Under the pieces are notes generated by a model. It did not search any database, was not told the origin of the DNA, and saw nothing but the letters and a program-made list of their open reading frames with translations. Made by a program: the position numbers and the translations under genes. This document shows, in pieces, positions 24,901 to 33,408 of a stretch of DNA of 37,885 bases. Where the stretch lies: positions 1 through 37,885 of IMG/VR virus record IMGVR_UViG_3300021170_000041. One strand, 5' to 3'. Each line of letters begins with the position of its first letter. Position 1 is the first letter of the stretch. This DNA is from a virus.

Positions 24901-25037
24901 GTGAGTCTTCCAACCTTATTAAATACACTATTAACTAGAGATAGAAAGTTACCCGGAGACACCTGAAACGGGTCCACCTTAAGGTTTAGACCTTTACTAA
25001 AGTCTATGTTGATAGGCTGTTTAACTGGTTGGGGCAT
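21945..25037 (-). CDS. Tail/stabilisation protein (P22 gp10 or T7 gp12-like role), 1030 residues
   Basis: The N-terminus (INIDFSKGLNLKVDPFQVSPGNF, then NSVFNKVGRLTKRNGF) is the classic opening of phage tail hub or stabilisation proteins that take DNA-tail-tube roles in podoviruses. Most of the rest is beta-rich and propeller-like. A segment near 690-710 (SSIMDLFDDRLWLVDAEDPNLLWFS) is typical of the family. It should plug the connector below the portal. Start overlaps the upstream TAA (TAATG). Confidence 0.75.
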   Translation of the reverse strand: MPQPVKQPINIDFSKGLNLKVDPFQVSPGNFLSLVNSVFNKVGRLTKRNGFPKLLPLPNTTTSYLTTFNDDLQALGPQLLSLSSGQDAWINKGSTYPLSLDTLPLIRNSTNQTQSDTAIAANGVICTVYTETASSTSYKYALADSITGQNIVAPTLIPAAGGTVTNAPRVFLLGNNFIILFENLFVSTQHLQFIAISSFTGQIIKTNTDISTSFTNSTTLAYDAAVANNNLYVAWNGASASGINLAFVSNSLTVSSVVNPDASHQATIMSVTVDVTQALPTVWVSYYNSGSSTGYTFARDINLNTVLGPTQIISSGTVLNITSAAENGVNQVFYEVSNTYSYDSSIHSNYIESNTITQAGTVGTAYTAVRSVGLASKAVILAGVIYFLAAYSSLYQPTYFLINGSTSVQANPIIVAKLAYSNGGGYVTTGLPNLYINPLGSPSTSYLFKDLIASVNKNTNVPTGSQVNGIYSQTGVNLVNFAINTDGLTSVEIGQDLHLTGGFLWMYDGYLPVEHSFFVWPDSVEATWSTSGGSIHAQPDGSTNTNAYYYQVTYEWTDNQGNAFRSAPSIPVAVTTTGSGTSGSITVNVPTLRLTYKTANPVKISIYRWSVAQQSYYQVTSISAPQLNSLTSDSIAFVDTLADATILGNNLLYTTGGVVEDISAPSSSIMDLFDDRLWLVDAEDPNLLWFSKQVIEATPVEMSDLFTVYVAPSTGAEGSTGKITALYPMDDKQIIFKESAIYYINGTGPDNTGANSTYSQPIFITASVGCSNPKSIVLMPDGLMFQSSKGIWLLGRDLSTRYIGADVEDFNSFTVTSAAAIPNTNEVRFALSNGLTLMYDYFVHQWGEFEGIPSVSSTLYNKLHTIATPHGEVWQEAAGVYLDGSNPVLMSFQTSWLNIAGLRGYLRAYWFYFLGTYLSPHKMQINIAYDYDLSSSQGNLIAPLNYSGPFGTDPYYGGTGSGSFGGQGSLYNWRVFLDRQRCKSFQITMQEVFDPQFGTVAGPGLTLSGLNCIVGLKKAYAPINQNQQVG

Positions 25038-26134
25038 TAAAGTTCTCTTGCCACTAATTTACAAAATGCAACGTGCACAGGATTGGCACCCGTAGAGTAT
25101 ACCTGCACAGTGTAGGTATGGCTGCCCACAGTTGGGGAATACTCTTCATGACAAATAGAAGAGGCAGGCCAATCTAAGATGTTGCCGGTGGCCGAGGTCT
25201 GCACTTCCATCACTTGATTTGATATGGTGCCCCCGTCCTCAAGAATGGCAATAACCATCTGTAGTGTAGTAGAAGACCCACTAACTCCTACAAAAGCCGG
25301 ACTTCCACTACCATCCGCCACTAGAGCAATTCTCACTGGACGGCCCACAGTAGTTATAGTTGCACTTAGATTAGTAACATTGGTTGGAGTGCTGGTAGTT
25401 ACACTAAAGTTGCCACAGCTAGAACTAATAGCATAGTTTACTGGAGCAAGATTGCTATTAGTAATGCCCCCGGAGATATTGGGACCTGCTACTAAAGCTC
25501 CTGTGGTATTAAACTGTAAGAAGACGTTGTTTGCGGGGGGTGCTACTGGGAGTGTGAGAGCATACCCTGAAGAGATGGTTGATGGGACTTCTAAACTAAT
25601 CCAATTGCTGCCGGATGGAGAGGGGTAGCCTACAGTGCCATTATATCTCAAAATAGGCGTGGCCATGTCCATATTGGCCGGCAGGCCTGCGCCAGACTGC
25701 CAAACAAAGGTTCGGTTAGCAGACACATACGATGCAGAGGCGGGCGAGGACAGTCCGGATATAGATCCCTGGCTCCCAGCAACTCCACCATTTGCGGTAA
25801 TTTGGATTTGATTGCCATTCTCATCTACATAATATAAATCAACACCGCTAACCACTATACAGCCAACATCGGCCCCGGTGAGGGTGCCGAGCGAAATGGG
25901 TATATACCTGGTGGACCTAAGATTAGTGGCATTATTACTTAGGAACGATAAATCACTAGAAATGTTGAGGCCTGCGGGAGTAATGGGCACCCCTTGGCCT
26001 GGGGTATGATTATGGGAGTCTAGGGTTTGACTGTTTATATTAAGATCAGTGGCCCATGTTGGGGAGGGAGTGCCGTTGGGGCCTACGACTGGCTGTATAA
26101 GTCCCATGTTGGGGGTTGTGGGGGGATTAGGCAT
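25037..26134 (-). CDS. Tail fibre or tail-needle type protein, 365 residues
   Basis: The N-terminus (NMGLIQPVVG, then WATDLNINSQTLDSHNHTPGQGVPI) is typical of phage tail proteins that attach to the tail hub and carry a variable C-terminal part. The remainder is beta-rich and Ser/Thr-rich. The C-terminal domain (about 235-365) may be a receptor-binding jelly roll. The specific role is not established. Confidence 0.65.
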   Translation of the reverse strand: MPNPPTTPNMGLIQPVVGPNGTPSPTWATDLNINSQTLDSHNHTPGQGVPITPAGLNISSDLSFLSNNATNLRSTRYIPISLGTLTGADVGCIVVSGVDLYYVDENGNQIQITANGGVAGSQGSISGLSSPASASYVSANRTFVWQSGAGLPANMDMATPILRYNGTVGYPSPSGSNWISLEVPSTISSGYALTLPVAPPANNVFLQFNTTGALVAGPNISGGITNSNLAPVNYAISSSCGNFSVTTSTPTNVTNLSATITTVGRPVRIALVADGSGSPAFVGVSGSSTTLQMVIAILEDGGTISNQVMEVQTSATGNILDWPASSICHEEYSPTVGSHTYTVQVYSTGANPVHVAFCKLVAREL

Positions 26135-26161
26135 GATTTTACTCTTTAAAGATTATATTAC

Positions 26162-26458
26162 TTAAAATACCCATATATTTACTGTACATACAGCATTTGA
26201 GATAAGAGATAGTGTTAATTGTGGGGTTTGGTTAGAGGCTTGATTATCATAAATTGTAGCAGCTTTATTAATACCCACAATAAACCAACCTTGAAGATTA
26301 CGCTGTAGACCATGATTCACCGAAGTAGTTCCATTGATAAGAATAACATTCTCTAACATCTGACCATTAACTATAGGATTAGCCAATATAGGATTTATTT
26401 GGCTTGGCCATATGGTCTGGGCTAGGGGCCAGGGAAGCTTTGTAGAGAGCTGTTTCAT
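26162..26458 (-). CDS. Small conserved-type virion protein, 98 residues
   Basis: The segment NPIVNGQMLENVILINGTTSVNHGLQRNLQGWFIVGIN is typical of small phage structural proteins encoded between connector and tail genes. Probably a beta-barrel virion component. Confidence 0.65.
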   Translation of the reverse strand: MKQLSTKLPWPLAQTIWPSQINPILANPIVNGQMLENVILINGTTSVNHGLQRNLQGWFIVGINKAATIYDNQASNQTPQLTLSLISNAVCTVNIWVF

Positions 26459-26466
26459 TAAGTAAT

Positions 26467-26490
26467 GTAATTAACTTAATTGTTAATTAC
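26467..26490. repeat. 24-bp perfect palindrome after the connector gene
   Basis: GTAATTAAC and GTTAATTAC are 9-base arms around TTAATT, covering the stop codon of the connector gene. The AT-rich stem is weak for termination; it may be an RNA-processing or stability hairpin. Confidence 0.5.
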
Positions 26491-27731
26491 CATCCGTATC
26501 CCTGGGGGCCACCCCATCCTCCTCCAGAGGACCCGTCTGGGCCATATCCCTGGGCACTCCGGGCATCACTAATAGTGTCGGCCTGGCCCTCATCTCTGTT
26601 GGGGGCACTGTCCTCTATCCGCTTCTTAAGGAACAGTAATTCACTATCCAATTTAGAGGTATCCGACTCTTCCTTATCGAGAGCATATTTGGCCGCCCTA
26701 ACGATAACATATCTGATCCACCCGTTATAGCCTTCACTGATGTCAGTATCTTGCAAAAGTTGGACACGTCTTGGGATGTACCAGAGACCAATAGGCTGGT
26801 TAGATGAGGGTAGGGGGATGAATCTAATCGTATTGTTAAGGAACCTATATTGAAGCCCGAAGACCCCATATATTGTGCTAGCGGTATTAGGGAAGACGTA
26901 TCTATTTCTATCGATAAAGTTGTATTTACTGACTGTGACAAATCCGTTGGGGGCATTATTAAGTCCTAGGTCTACTCCAGACAGTTTATATATAGGAGGG
27001 GGGGTTATGGTATTTCCTGCAGCATCAACAAAGGTAGATATACCATCTGGCATGGGAAATGCCGCAGAGCTGGTATTAATGGCTACAGTGCCGGTGCCGG
27101 GTATATCCCCGCTGAGAGAGCATGCGAAAGTCTGTCCCACAACAGGGGCGCCGCTGGAGCCTAATGCATTCCACTGTGCCTGAGTTGTAGTGCCTACTGA
27201 CAGGATTGTGTAGATCACCCCGGCCGTAACAGCTGTACGGGTAATTCCAGAGCCCGTTGTGAAATAAACCGGAGGGGCCATCTGGTAGTCTTCATACACT
27301 GTAGTCACTAGATCATAAAGCTCATCTGCTGCCAGGTTAATAAAGCTATTCCACTCTGGCATGCTTACAAAGTTAGAGTTAACCCTATCACAGGTTTGTT
27401 GCGATAGAAGTCTAATTTTATACAGACTGAGCTGTCCAGATGGGCTTGGGATCTCCATTGCGGGGAGGCCATTAGCCTGTGTATTGTTGTATACAGAGGT
27501 GCCAGCTGTATTGACCGCGGCCACTTGATAATAGTAGGCCGTGCCAATCAATACAGAGGAGTCAAGATATGTCGGGAGGGTTGGAGTGGCGAGAGTGGTG
27601 TAATTGATCCCGTCCGTAGACCGCTGCACTGAGTAACTAGTGGCACCGGGGACAACATTCCAGGTTAAAAGAATATTGGCATTGCCCATATGAACGTAGA
27701 GATTTCCTGGAGTTGACGGGATGTTTGCCAT
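26487..27731 (-). CDS. Head-tail connector protein with N-terminal FN3 domain and an inserted domain
   Basis: A 414-residue protein with three parts. Residues about 5-90 are a fibronectin type III domain (ILLTWNVVPGATSYSVQRSTDG, then YYYQVAAVNTAG). The connector core follows (IRLLSQQTCDRVNSNFVSMPEWN at about 106-128, YNFIDRNRY, FIPLPSSNQPIGLWYIPR, then WIRYVIVRAAKYALDKEESD), matching podovirus connector proteins of the P22 gp4 or T7 gp11 role. A domain at about 164-218 interrupts the core and resembles one in the next upstream gene. The C-terminal tail is Gly-rich. It should bind the portal ring. Confidence 0.8.
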   Translation of the reverse strand: MANIPSTPGNLYVHMGNANILLTWNVVPGATSYSVQRSTDGINYTTLATPTLPTYLDSSVLIGTAYYYQVAAVNTAGTSVYNNTQANGLPAMEIPSPSGQLSLYKIRLLSQQTCDRVNSNFVSMPEWNSFINLAADELYDLVTTVYEDYQMAPPVYFTTGSGITRTAVTAGVIYTILSVGTTTQAQWNALGSSGAPVVGQTFACSLSGDIPGTGTVAINTSSAAFPMPDGISTFVDAAGNTITPPPIYKLSGVDLGLNNAPNGFVTVSKYNFIDRNRYVFPNTASTIYGVFGLQYRFLNNTIRFIPLPSSNQPIGLWYIPRRVQLLQDTDISEGYNGWIRYVIVRAAKYALDKEESDTSKLDSELLFLKKRIEDSAPNRDEGQADTISDARSAQGYGPDGSSGGGWGGPQGYGW

Positions 27732-27745
27732 ACCTACCTAAGAGA

Positions 27746-27776
27746 AGGGCGATTGACGTTTTAAGCCAACCGCCCT
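27746..27776. repeat. Inverted repeat between two structural genes
   Basis: AGGGCG and CGCCCT, with TTG/CAA pairing further in, 19 bases apart. It lies just upstream of the connector start. Possible RNA hairpin. Confidence 0.4.
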
Positions 27777-27780
27777 GAAT

Positions 27781-27803
27781 GAGACCTAGTTTGAATAGGT
27801 CTC
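27781..27803. repeat. Inverted repeat after the 238-residue structural gene
   Basis: GAGACCTA and TAGGTCTC, perfect 8-base arms around seven bases, immediately downstream (minus strand) of the stop at 27811. No T run follows, so processing or mRNA stability is more likely than termination. Confidence 0.5.
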
Positions 27804-27810
27804 GAAGTTG

Positions 27811-28527
27811 CTACTGACCACTGACTACAATCGAGCTGTTGGACAAATAGAAGTTTAAGCCAATGACGCTGTTATTTGAGGGAGCGGTGAGCACTGGAGT
27901 AGTGACACTGGAGCTAGTTGGGGCAAGACATTGTAAAACAATATGTGCTCCACCTCGGTTATAAATATCACTGCTTTGCATAGTTTGATTAGGATCACCG
28001 ACTACTTCAATAGAGCCAATATTCGATACACCCGCCACCTGTACAGTGCCGGTGCCGCCAATAGAGCTTGTCTCAATGGCAATGAAGGCAGCTCCTACTG
28101 CTGGGGTGAACTTGGAGGAAAGTCCAGCAGCCGCCCATTGAGCCGGGGTAGTGGTGCCGAGACTTGTAATAACATAGGCCGTGCCAGCAGTGACTGAAGT
28201 GAGGGCACTTCCAGTGAGGGGGGACACTGCACCGTTAAAGCCTGATAGATACCGGTTAAACTGGTTTTCAAACACTACAAGAATGTTACCTGGAGCCGGG
28301 TTTGGGTTAAGCGCGCCGTAATTACCATTGCCAGGAGTGGCCGACGTATGCATAAACACGTTGGCAATGCCCGAGCCCTTAAGACTTCGAATGCCCAGGC
28401 CATTTCCGTTAGTGCTGTCTACAACAAAGTTACAGCTCAGGAGAATGGGGTAAGCTTCGTATTGATAGAGCTTATTGCTGGGGTAATTAAAGATGGGTTG
28501 GTAGGGGGGAGTTGTGGGGAGAGCCAT
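27811..28527 (-). CDS. Structural protein with shared inserted domain, 238 residues
   Basis: AAGGA lies seven bases before ATG 28527. Residues 1-105 are beta-rich. Residues about 109-166 (TAGTAYVITSLGTTTPAQW, then VGAAFIA and GGTGTV) closely parallel residues 164-218 of the connector encoded downstream. The C-terminal part ends in a beta segment. Placed directly after the capsid gene, it may be a head decoration protein. Assignment is by context. Confidence 0.6.
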   Translation of the reverse strand: MALPTTPPYQPIFNYPSNKLYQYEAYPILLSCNFVVDSTNGNGLGIRSLKGSGIANVFMHTSATPGNGNYGALNPNPAPGNILVVFENQFNRYLSGFNGAVSPLTGSALTSVTAGTAYVITSLGTTTPAQWAAAGLSSKFTPAVGAAFIAIETSSIGGTGTVQVAGVSNIGSIEVVGDPNQTMQSSDIYNRGGAHIVLQCLAPTSSSVTTPVLTAPSNNSVIGLNFYLSNSSIVVSGQ

Positions 28528-28651
28528 TTTATGTCCTTATACCCGCTTTTTATAGCCCAGCAATAGGATAACGGGCCAACCTAGCGGGAGGACGTCTTGC
28601 CTGTCCAGGACTTCCAAAACGGGCTAGGCATCCACATTAGGGGAGGGGGGC

Positions 28652-28685
28652 TAAAAGAAAAGCCCCTTAGAGTAGTCTAAGGGGC
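28652..28685 (-). terminator. Rho-independent terminator after the capsid gene
   Basis: On the minus strand GCCCCTTAGA, a 4-base loop CTAC and TCTAAGGGGC form a perfect 10-base stem, followed by TTTTCTTTTA. It lies about 25 bases beyond the capsid stop. It would reduce transcription of connector, tail and lysis genes relative to capsid, as at similar places in other phages. Confidence 0.9.
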
Positions 28686-28709
28686 CGTTCAGTTTTAGTA
28701 AAGTATTGA

Positions 28710-30029
28710 TTACGCTGACAATTGGATACGGAGGTTCCAGCCTGGCGCGTTGTTGGTATAGTTATAGTAACTACCAACTCGCACTTCCAAGGCATCGCTG
28801 TTGCCAACTCGTAAGCCTTCCAAGCCCTCTAACCCGTAGGTGAGGATATGGGGGGCCTTATCGAGCGAGCGTAGCTTCCAGGTATCCATAGTGAGGCAGA
28901 GGCCCTGCTGCGCAGTCGCATTGCGATCTGCATAAACAGTCAAGTACCCATACGCACTGTGGAATCTGATGCCCTCAAAGGCAATGTCCGCCTCTTGATG
29001 CTTAATGTCAACATACTGTACCTTAGCGCCTAGAGCGTTCTCAAGGGCAGTATAGCTGTTGAAGTTTAACACCATGACATCCGGATCAGCACCTTCTCGG
29101 TTAGCAAATCCAAGAGCATTGACAACGCCTTCTTCAATCGTGTAGGCAGACGCATTATAGCGTAAGCCGGCCAATCGAGTGGGGTCTGCCGAGCGGTTAA
29201 CACCCCAGTAGGAGTCGTTATTTGCGGGGGTGGTAGCCGGAATCCAGGCCAAGAATCCCGAGGCCGCTAAGTACGAGCCGGTCTGTCCGATGGGGCCAAA
29301 GCCCGATCCACCAGCCGGGGGGATATCGCCCTGTACAGTAATAGCGTTAGTATTGGCCCAATCCGTATGCGGGGCTCCCTGAGCTTCCGTAAACTGAATA
29401 ATGCCCGTATCACGCTGCACAGAAACAATGGTACCGAGGTCCGGAACCGTTGGGGTGCCGGTCGGGATGACTGCTCCGCCGTCCGTGGCCGATGCCTGAA
29501 TCGTCATGCCCACTTCAAAGTTAACCACGTTCTGTGGGTTACTAAGAGTGAATTGATAGATCGAGCCAGTGGGGTTGGTGATAGCCGAGCCGATAAATCC
29601 ACGGGTAGCTGTTCCAGAGCCAAACTGCTCAAATGCCATGTTATTGGACAGGTTTTTGATGCCCCCATCCATTTCACGCTTCATTTCATCAACAAAGCTT
29701 CCAGCATTACTGCGAGTTTGTTCAATCAACAGGTTAGTGATAGTGACCAATTGATAGTCTTGAATGATATAAACAAAGAAGCTATCGTATTGGTTGGGAG
29801 TCTGGTTGCCCTGGGCATTCAGAAATGTATGAGAACGTCCTTGCGGATCTCCAAACTGAATTGGGCAGGGGATGTATTTACCAGCCAAGCCATCGACCGA
29901 TTCATCTTTAGGAATGAGGGCCATGCTCGGATTCTTGGCATACACCAAGTCTTTCATGAATGATTGGTCATCCACGTACAGTTCCTTTAGAACCGATACA
30001 GCAGATGCGGATGTGGCAAAGTTAGCCAT
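28710..30029 (-). CDS. Major capsid protein (HK97 fold likely)
   Basis: A 439-residue protein just downstream of the scaffold and upstream of a strong terminator. The N-terminal part (LKELYVDDQSFMKDLVYAKNPSMALIPKDE), the long helix with EMKREMDGGIKNLSNNMAFEQF, and the C-terminal GLEGLRVGNSDALEVRVGSYYNY resemble capsid proteins of environmental podoviruses that I recall. It should assemble the icosahedral shell around the scaffold. A GGA-containing site precedes ATG 30029. Confidence 0.88.
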   Translation of the reverse strand: MANFATSASAVSVLKELYVDDQSFMKDLVYAKNPSMALIPKDESVDGLAGKYIPCPIQFGDPQGRSHTFLNAQGNQTPNQYDSFFVYIIQDYQLVTITNLLIEQTRSNAGSFVDEMKREMDGGIKNLSNNMAFEQFGSGTATRGFIGSAITNPTGSIYQFTLSNPQNVVNFEVGMTIQASATDGGAVIPTGTPTVPDLGTIVSVQRDTGIIQFTEAQGAPHTDWANTNAITVQGDIPPAGGSGFGPIGQTGSYLAASGFLAWIPATTPANNDSYWGVNRSADPTRLAGLRYNASAYTIEEGVVNALGFANREGADPDVMVLNFNSYTALENALGAKVQYVDIKHQEADIAFEGIRFHSAYGYLTVYADRNATAQQGLCLTMDTWKLRSLDKAPHILTYGLEGLEGLRVGNSDALEVRVGSYYNYTNNAPGWNLRIQLSA

Positions 30030-30035
30030 ATAGTA

Positions 30036-31175
30036 TTATCTTCCTTTTAGCGCATCAAGCCGTTCCTGAACTTTCAGGACGGCCTTATCGCGGGCTGATA
30101 GCGGGCGCTGTGAAGCACCCGCGTTAGTTAAAGTGTTTATCAAAGGTCTGTTTGATTGAGGTTGCTGCTCGTTATTTGCTTCTGGCTGCTCTGCGGCCTT
30201 CCCAAGCTTAGCTTTAATCTTCTCATACTTACTAATACGTTCATATTGCTGTATGAGCTTACTTACCAGCTTATCTTCTACAAGTTGGGCAGCTTCTTCT
30301 ACATCAAGAATAATGTCCTCTTGTTCGAAAACTCCGGTGATTAAGTCAACCACATCCTTGGTGTTACCTTCAGATTTGATTGTCCCGAATCTTGGGTCGG
30401 AATCGACCAAAAGCTGAACATCCTTCCCGATCTGAGACACTACGCCTTCATACGCCTGTTTGTCACGTTGTGCGAGGGTGCCATTCTCAGGATCAGTGAG
30501 ATCCTTAAGTTGTTTCTCTAAGTTGCCTATTTTGTCAATGAGAGCTTGATTGGGATCTTGAGAGGAGGCTTGGTTGATCTGTAGTTCAACCAACTTGTCG
30601 GGGGTGATGCCAGCTTCAGCTAGAACCTTTAGCGTTTCGGAAGTGAGACGGTTCTTGGGGATATAATTGGCTTGATCTTGCTTCCAAGCATCCTGAGCGG
30701 CCTTAAATTCTTGCTGGGCTTTCCGTAATTGACGCTCTTTGCGGGCTAGAGCGACATATTGAGGGCTGAGCGGCTCGCTATTAGCTTCAGGAGCTTTTTC
30801 AGGGGTCTCAACAGTATTGGGGGATGGGGCGGCCTCGTGGCCTGAAGCCAGTCCTGACGGGGGCGGAGCAATCTTATTAAAATCAACATCTTCCTGTCTG
30901 GCAGAAGTTTTGCCAGGCTGTGCTGGCTGTGTAGTGATTTTTGATTGAGTGGTAAACTTATTAAGCTTCGACATCTCTTCCCGGCGGGCAGTGGAGCCAG
31001 CAGGTCTAGGGGCAACAGGTTGTGTGGGCTCTTTGCCGCTAAGTCGGTTCTTAAGGGCCGTTACTCGCGCGCTGGATGGGGATGGTTGACCCATCTTGAC
31101 TTCTTGACGGGTAATCACTCTCGAGGGGGTGTTAGAATTGACGGAGCTTGATTTAGTTGTTACGTTTAGGGGCAT
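30036..31175 (-). CDS. Scaffolding protein
   Basis: A 379-residue protein with AAGGAGA six bases before ATG 31175. The N-terminus is basic, Pro/Ser-rich and disordered. Residues about 135-260 are strongly helical and charged, and the C-terminus is basic. Composition and position between portal and capsid are typical of phage scaffolds. No protease domain is seen. Confidence 0.8.
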   Translation of the reverse strand: MPLNVTTKSSSVNSNTPSRVITRQEVKMGQPSPSSARVTALKNRLSGKEPTQPVAPRPAGSTARREEMSKLNKFTTQSKITTQPAQPGKTSARQEDVDFNKIAPPPSGLASGHEAAPSPNTVETPEKAPEANSEPLSPQYVALARKERQLRKAQQEFKAAQDAWKQDQANYIPKNRLTSETLKVLAEAGITPDKLVELQINQASSQDPNQALIDKIGNLEKQLKDLTDPENGTLAQRDKQAYEGVVSQIGKDVQLLVDSDPRFGTIKSEGNTKDVVDLITGVFEQEDIILDVEEAAQLVEDKLVSKLIQQYERISKYEKIKAKLGKAAEQPEANNEQQPQSNRPLINTLTNAGASQRPLSARDKAVLKVQERLDALKGR

Positions 31176-31224
31176 GAGGGTCTCCTTGGTGTAGCTGCAC
31201 CTTAGTTATGCGTTGCTGCGCGGG

Positions 31225-33153
31225 TTAGGCATTGCCTGCGGTAACTGGGGCCGAGGCTGCATTTGGAATAAGATTAGATGTGGGCGTTGGCATGGGCTGG
31301 GCTGTGGGAGCCGTCGGCTGGACCATTGGTGGTGGCATAGCCGCTTGCTTTAATGCCTCGCAAGCACTAAACCAATCTCTTAACATTTGAAGTTTATGCT
31401 CTTCTAGTTTACATGTTGAGTAGAGGTTGATATACTGCACCACGCTCTGTTCGGCTTTTGGGATTGGAAGAAACTGGTCGGGGGCTTCCCATTTACCTTT
31501 CTCTACAATCTCATCTAAGATCATATAGATTCGTTCGGTAGCTGCATTCGCAAGGGTTTCATGTTGGCCCAGATCAGGAAAATCAAGCAGCCGCATCCCT
31601 TCCTGGATGTCAACATAGCCTGACTGAATCCACTCTGTGACGGTAGATAGCCTTCCCGCAGGATCTTTCGGTAAAGATGACTCTGTATAGCATTGAATGA
31701 CAAAGGTGTCTTCAAGCATTTTAATGTTATCGAGTGCAATCTCTTTTCGGCCCTTCTTGCGATCCACGAAAACAGTGTCATACTTGCCATCTCGTTCGAT
31801 AATATCTTTTACCAAGTCCATGACTTGATATGCTAGATCTACATAAAAGTTACTATAACGTTTCTCAAGAGCTGTAAATCTTTGACTATTAATATCCTCG
31901 TAAACTCGTTGCGCTTCTCCGGAATCCAATCCTTCTGGTTTTTCGGACGTAGCGGACAGTTGACTGGCCCCCTCAGAATTATACATACGCTGGATAATGG
32001 AATCTCTTTCTGCATACATCTCAGCAGGTACGCATTGGGAGACCTCATATGAGGGCTTAGCACCAGTGTAGGGTATGAGTAGTCCGATTTTATTTGCGAA
32101 AGCAGCTTTATTGACTTTTGATCCCTGCTCATAGAATACTCTGGGTACTCCGGTCAGTTTAATTGATTTGGAGATAGTGTCAAGCAAACTATTTAGTTCA
32201 AGTTGGCTGCCCATCTGTGCTTCTGCCACGCTCATGGACCAAAATCCAAGGGCTTTCTTGTGATGATGTAGAAATACAAACGGGAAAGTGGACTTTTCCC
32301 ACTTTTCTGAGAACAACTCCCCCGAAGAACAGGCAATACTGTGCATGCCGTCATCAACATCGGGCCCAGAAGGCAGAGACCAGCCCTCTACAATCATAAT
32401 TAAGTCAGAAACGGTCTTGGCAGACTGTGAAGACTTATCCACCACAGCCTTTTCGGCCTTTTCGAGGATCTTTTTGTATTTTGGGAACATTGCCATGGCC
32501 ACTTCACGATCATAAAGGGCCATTTCGTATAAGCGACGGGGATTTCCAAATGCAGATTCCTGTAAATCAACGAACAGAGAAGTGATCAGCTTGCGTTCTA
32601 TGCAAACTTTCTTGTCCATTCCTTCGTATACCTTAAGACAGCCGGTTCCGGCCCAACCTAGGGCATCCTGGAGCACCATAGTGCCCTCGTCGTAGGCCTT
32701 CATACGAAAGAATTCACCAAGAATGAAGCTATTAAGCTTCTTGGCAAGATTTCGTTGCTTATAATCACCATTGTCTGTTAAAAACTTAGGAGCCGGTCTA
32801 TTTTGAACCAGTCTCGACACCAAGGTATCTGTAATAGACTTAATGGCATTGTAAACAGGGCGATTTGGCGCCAACGGACTATACTGGTCCATTAGGGACA
32901 TGTTGGCGCCGACAAAGGAGAAAAGAGACTGTCCACTATATAGGCGGGCACATACTGCTGCTTGCCGCAAACGAGCTGACTGCCCTTGCTTTAAATAAGC
33001 TACTGTGGAACAAAGCTGCGAAGCTCTGGTCTGTTCATCCGTAGCCTCCCACCATCTGTAACCTTGATTGGCCTGATTCATGGTGGAGCTGGACGTCTTA
33101 AAGACATGTTCTACACGTTCAGGCTTAGATTTTGGGCTGACTTTATAAGACAT
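31225..33153 (-). CDS. Portal protein
   Basis: A 642-residue protein with the pattern of podovirus portals: RPVYNAIKSITDTLVSRLVQNRPAPKFLTDNGDYKQRNLAKKLN near residues 95-140, MVLQDALGWAGTGCLKVYEG, and FVDLQESAFGNPRRLYEM. The C-terminal 50 residues are Pro/Ala-rich. It forms the dodecameric ring through which DNA is packaged by the terminase and below which the connector binds. Confidence 0.88.
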   Translation of the reverse strand: MSYKVSPKSKPERVEHVFKTSSSTMNQANQGYRWWEATDEQTRASQLCSTVAYLKQGQSARLRQAAVCARLYSGQSLFSFVGANMSLMDQYSPLAPNRPVYNAIKSITDTLVSRLVQNRPAPKFLTDNGDYKQRNLAKKLNSFILGEFFRMKAYDEGTMVLQDALGWAGTGCLKVYEGMDKKVCIERKLITSLFVDLQESAFGNPRRLYEMALYDREVAMAMFPKYKKILEKAEKAVVDKSSQSAKTVSDLIMIVEGWSLPSGPDVDDGMHSIACSSGELFSEKWEKSTFPFVFLHHHKKALGFWSMSVAEAQMGSQLELNSLLDTISKSIKLTGVPRVFYEQGSKVNKAAFANKIGLLIPYTGAKPSYEVSQCVPAEMYAERDSIIQRMYNSEGASQLSATSEKPEGLDSGEAQRVYEDINSQRFTALEKRYSNFYVDLAYQVMDLVKDIIERDGKYDTVFVDRKKGRKEIALDNIKMLEDTFVIQCYTESSLPKDPAGRLSTVTEWIQSGYVDIQEGMRLLDFPDLGQHETLANAATERIYMILDEIVEKGKWEAPDQFLPIPKAEQSVVQYINLYSTCKLEEHKLQMLRDWFSACEALKQAAMPPPMVQPTAPTAQPMPTPTSNLIPNAASAPVTAGNA

Positions 33154-33162
33154 GGGTGTTTA

Positions 33163-33408
33163 TTACTCAGAAACGGGATCTAGGGGGGACATAGAGCTAT
33201 AGTTGATCAGGCGGTCCAGCTCTTCCTGGGTCATTTCCTCTACATCCTCCGAAGTCATAATTTCTTCGGCCTTGGATTTAGTGGACGTGGGGGGTGTGAA
33301 GTTTTCAGATAGGACAAGCTGTAGGTCTGTTGAATTATAGTTGGTTACACCATTAGCGCGTAATACCTTTAGCAATTCCTTAAGCTCTTTAATACTAGGA
33401 AGAATCAT
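33163..33408 (-). CDS. Hypothetical protein, 81 residues
   Basis: The start overlaps the previous TAA (TAATG). Helical first half (IKELKELLKVLRANGV), acidic second half. No family recognised. Co-transcribed with portal. Confidence 0.6.
   Translation of the reverse strand: MILPSIKELKELLKVLRANGVTNYNSTDLQLVLSENFTPPTSTKSKAEEIMTSEDVEEMTQEELDRLINYSSMSPLDPVSE

Noticed and set aside
28687-28709. Second terminator on the plus strand at the capsid-gene hairpin
   Set aside because: The T run follows the stem only on the minus strand, and no plus-strand gene reads toward it.
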